From assembly GCA_963805985.1 (NCBI GenBank), contig CAWDWG010000004.1, positions 182,712-246,711 on the forward strand: a stretch of 64,000 nt of DNA, in the 5' to 3' direction. Position 1 is the first letter of the stretch, and every line of letters starts with the position of its first letter. The stretch comes from Bog-257 sp963805985 (GTDB taxonomy: Bacteria > Acidobacteriota > Terriglobia > Terriglobales > Acidobacteriaceae). The position numbers and the translations under genes are program-made. Shown here piece after piece: positions 62,105-64,000 of the stretch. The notes below the pieces were generated by a model, which worked only from the letters and a program-made list of their open reading frames with translations, was not told the DNA's origin and did no database searches.

Positions 62105-63918
62105 ACGCTCGGCGTAACAGTGTGCTTTTGGATGGCCAGCAGGTGATCGGGTGCTCCGGATTCGATGATGCGGCCGTTGGCCATGATATGGACTTGGTCG
62201 GCGAGGCGCGCGGCCGCAAAGCGATGCGTGATCATGATCACTGTGCGGCCAGCGGCGAGCGAGCGAAAGCGGCTGAGCCAATCGGCTTCAGCCCAGGGAT
62301 CCATGGCGCTGGTCGGCTCGTCGAGAATAAGGACTGGCGCCCGGCGCAGAAAAGCTCGTGCCAGAGCGATGCGCTGCCACTCTCCGACGCTGAGTTCGGT
62401 GCCGTCGGCAAACCAGCGGCCCAACAGCTGATCGTATCCAGCCGGGAACTGGCGGAAGATATCGTCGGCTCCGGCCTCGACGGCGGCCCGCACAATCTCC
62501 TGATCCAAGTCATCCGACTGCTGATTGAGGGCGCCGAGAGCGATGTTCTGCTTCGCAGTCGCGTTGTAGTGTACCGGTTGCTGGAAGAGCACTGTGACGC
62601 AGCGGCGCAGGTCGTCGATCGCAACGCTCCGCAGATCCAAGCCGCCGATCTCGACGGAGCCGCTATCCGGATCGTAGAAGCGGCATAGTAACTTCAGCAG
62701 CGTACTCTTCCCTGCTCCGTTGGGGCCGACAATGGCGGCAATCGATCCTGCCGGAATCGTCAGATTGAGGCCCTTCAATGCATCATGTTGCGTGCCGGGA
62801 TAACGAAACGAAACGTTGCGGAAGTTGATTTCGACGCCCGCTAGAGGCCGGAGCGGAACCGGTGATGTAGGGTTGGAAATCTTCGGCTTTAACGCAAGGT
62901 AGTCGAAAAGGCCACCAAGGAACAGCGTGCTGGCATAAATCTGTCCGACATTGCTCAGCAGTGCGTTCATCAAGCCAAGCCCTTGCTGAAAAGCCTGGTA
63001 AAACATCGCCAGATCGCCCGGCGAAACCCAGCCTTTGATTGCTCTCCATCCCATCCAGCCGATGGCGGCAGCGCTCGACGCCAGGGCGAAGGTCGCCGCC
63101 AAGAGTTCCGCAAAAGCCTTTTGGCGAACTATCCTGGCCTGCTCGCCGCGAAGCTTCTGCCTGAGCATCCCGTAGGCCGTTTCGAAGTAATTTCCGAGCG
63201 CAAACAGCCGGAGCTCGGCAGCCGCGTCGCGCGCAGTGAGCAGCCAATCGTAGTAGCGCGCCTTACGCTCTTCGGGAGTCGCTCGAACAACCCACTGATG
63301 CTGGCGCACTGCTGACGTCAGGACGACATACAACGCGGGTAAGGTGCCGATCACTAGAACACCAATCGGCCAAATTCCGAAACGAAGAATGACGACCGCC
63401 ATCGCGATGAGCGTGACCGCGTTTTGCAGCAGGCTGCCAAGACTCTCCATGAGCAATGTAGGCCGATATTGGGCCTCCTCGCGGGCGCGATGAAGATGGT
63501 CGAAGAAGTCGGGCGAATCATAGAAGGCAAGATCGGCAGCTATCGACTGCCGATGAATCAGAGCGGTGATGTAGTCCTGGACGATTCCCGCTTGCACTTC
63601 GCGAACCCATTTCGTGAAGCTCTTCAGGATCTCGGTCAGCAACAACACGATTGCGATTAGCACGGCTGGAACCAGCGCGGGACGAAGAGAGCCCAAACCT
63701 CCTCTGGCCCTGAAAGCGACGACCAGACCGTTTACCAGATTGCGAACCAGAAAAACCGTAGCGACCGGCAACAAGCCCTGCAGGAGCAGCAGAGCAGACC
63801 AAGCCGCCGTCCATCGAGGAGCAGCTTCCCAGACGAGCTTCAGGGCGCGCGGCAGTTGCGCGAACTGGCTTGCCGCCTTTCGCAGCTTAGGGACGAGGAC
63901 TGAGTTGCCGCTGGCCAA
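62101..63918 (-). CDS. ABC exporter, fused membrane and ATP-binding domains
   Basis: This 605-residue half-transporter has an N-terminal six-helix membrane domain (AWSALLLLQGLLPVATVFLVRNLV, LIAIVLLLTEILKSF, LGSLLQNAVTLIAMAVVIL) and a C-terminal ATPase. The Walker A is VGPNGAGKST, the signature is LSVGEWQRIALARA and the Walker B is VLILDEPTSAMD, followed by MITHRFAAARLADQV. The ABCB-like type with the RALKLVWEAAPRWTAAW leader often belongs to peptide export (lanthipeptide or lasso-peptide) loci. No precursor gene is visible in the window; the rest of such a locus could lie beyond 64 kb. Confidence 0.93.
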   Translation of the reverse strand: MASGNSVLVPKLRKAASQFAQLPRALKLVWEAAPRWTAAWSALLLLQGLLPVATVFLVRNLVNGLVVAFRARGGLGSLRPALVPAVLIAIVLLLTEILKSFTKWVREVQAGIVQDYITALIHRQSIAADLAFYDSPDFFDHLHRAREEAQYRPTLLMESLGSLLQNAVTLIAMAVVILRFGIWPIGVLVIGTLPALYVVLTSAVRQHQWVVRATPEERKARYYDWLLTARDAAAELRLFALGNYFETAYGMLRQKLRGEQARIVRQKAFAELLAATFALASSAAAIGWMGWRAIKGWVSPGDLAMFYQAFQQGLGLMNALLSNVGQIYASTLFLGGLFDYLALKPKISNPTSPVPLRPLAGVEINFRNVSFRYPGTQHDALKGLNLTIPAGSIAAIVGPNGAGKSTLLKLLCRFYDPDSGSVEIGGLDLRSVAIDDLRRCVTVLFQQPVHYNATAKQNIALGALNQQSDDLDQEIVRAAVEAGADDIFRQFPAGYDQLLGRWFADGTELSVGEWQRIALARAFLRRAPVLILDEPTSAMDPWAEADWLSRFRSLAAGRTVIMITHRFAAARLADQVHIMANGRIIESGAPDHLLAIQKHTVTPSV

Positions 63919-64000
63919 GGTAGTGGGCTAAGGAAGTATAGCGAGTCGCAGACGAAGCGCCCTACAGAATTATGCGCAGACAGTTGCCGAGGAGATGCGG

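Noticed and set aside
1..64000. tRNA, rRNA, riboswitch, integrase or phage genes
   Set aside because: None was recognised on either strand when reading the window; the repeats seen are palindromic and REP-like.

Overview
The window looks like chromosome from an Acidobacteriota bacterium, probably of the Terriglobia type. The coding sequence is GC-rich. Several families typical of that phylum occur together: a VWFA-related acidobacterial protein, GloVer tandem-repeat proteins, an ADOP/MacB-like duplicated permease, a Ser/Thr kinase fused to a PD40/TolB propeller, M28 peptidase with PDZ, S53 sedolisin with long C-terminal repeats, and Vgb-like propellers. The intergenic DNA also carries many short palindromic repeats. 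No rRNA, tRNA, CRISPR array or phage was seen.

Layout. 1-9 kb: secreted or envelope proteins, a Uma2-type nuclease, a solitary nuoB, an MDR oxidoreductase, an orphan FitA-like antitoxin, and a WD40/dioxygenase pair. 9-17 kb: xdhC, a 39-residue basic protein, PD40 and M28 proteins, mbfA, and an intact MazEF-type toxin-antitoxin pair with a palindromic operator. 17-29 kb: an M49-like peptidase, a REP-associated tyrosine transposase flanked by its repeats, a sedolisin, a decayed PQQ propeller, a Vgb-like propeller and a beta-barrel. 29-37 kb: a frameshifted K+ channel, an MBL hydrolase, a disrupted MGH1/GH63-type glucosidase and an ADOP permease.

37-47 kb is the most informative region. It holds an ECF42-type sigma factor with a TPR tail, four DGPF/YCII genes, a VOC protein, a RibD/DHFR-like gene and two paralogues of an uncharacterised exported family. 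Five promoters in front of these genes share TGTCGA-N16/17-CGAC on the minus strand, so the region reads as a local sigma-factor regulon. A frame-broken DUF262 + HEPN-nuclease cassette, an orphan Phd antitoxin and a parDE module are embedded in it. The parDE toxin has an in-frame amber codon, and the module is bracketed by a perfect 24-bp direct repeat copied from the 3' end of the sigma gene.

47-64 kb: a formylglycine-generating-enzyme family protein, a DPP-IV-like peptidase, a kinase-propeller sensor, a GH17-like lipoprotein, and an operon of DUF3604, PpiC and three HupE/UreJ-type membrane proteins joined by 4-bp ATGA overlaps. The window ends with a DUF4230 protein, a second kinase and an ABC exporter.

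Caution: several accessory genes are broken by 1-nt frame changes or nonsense codons (PQQ propeller, K+ channel, glucosidase, DUF262/HEPN, DHFR-like, parE, ppiC), while very long genes are intact. This may be real decay, local assembly error, or both; read mapping would decide. All assignments come from reading the sequence; no database search was run.
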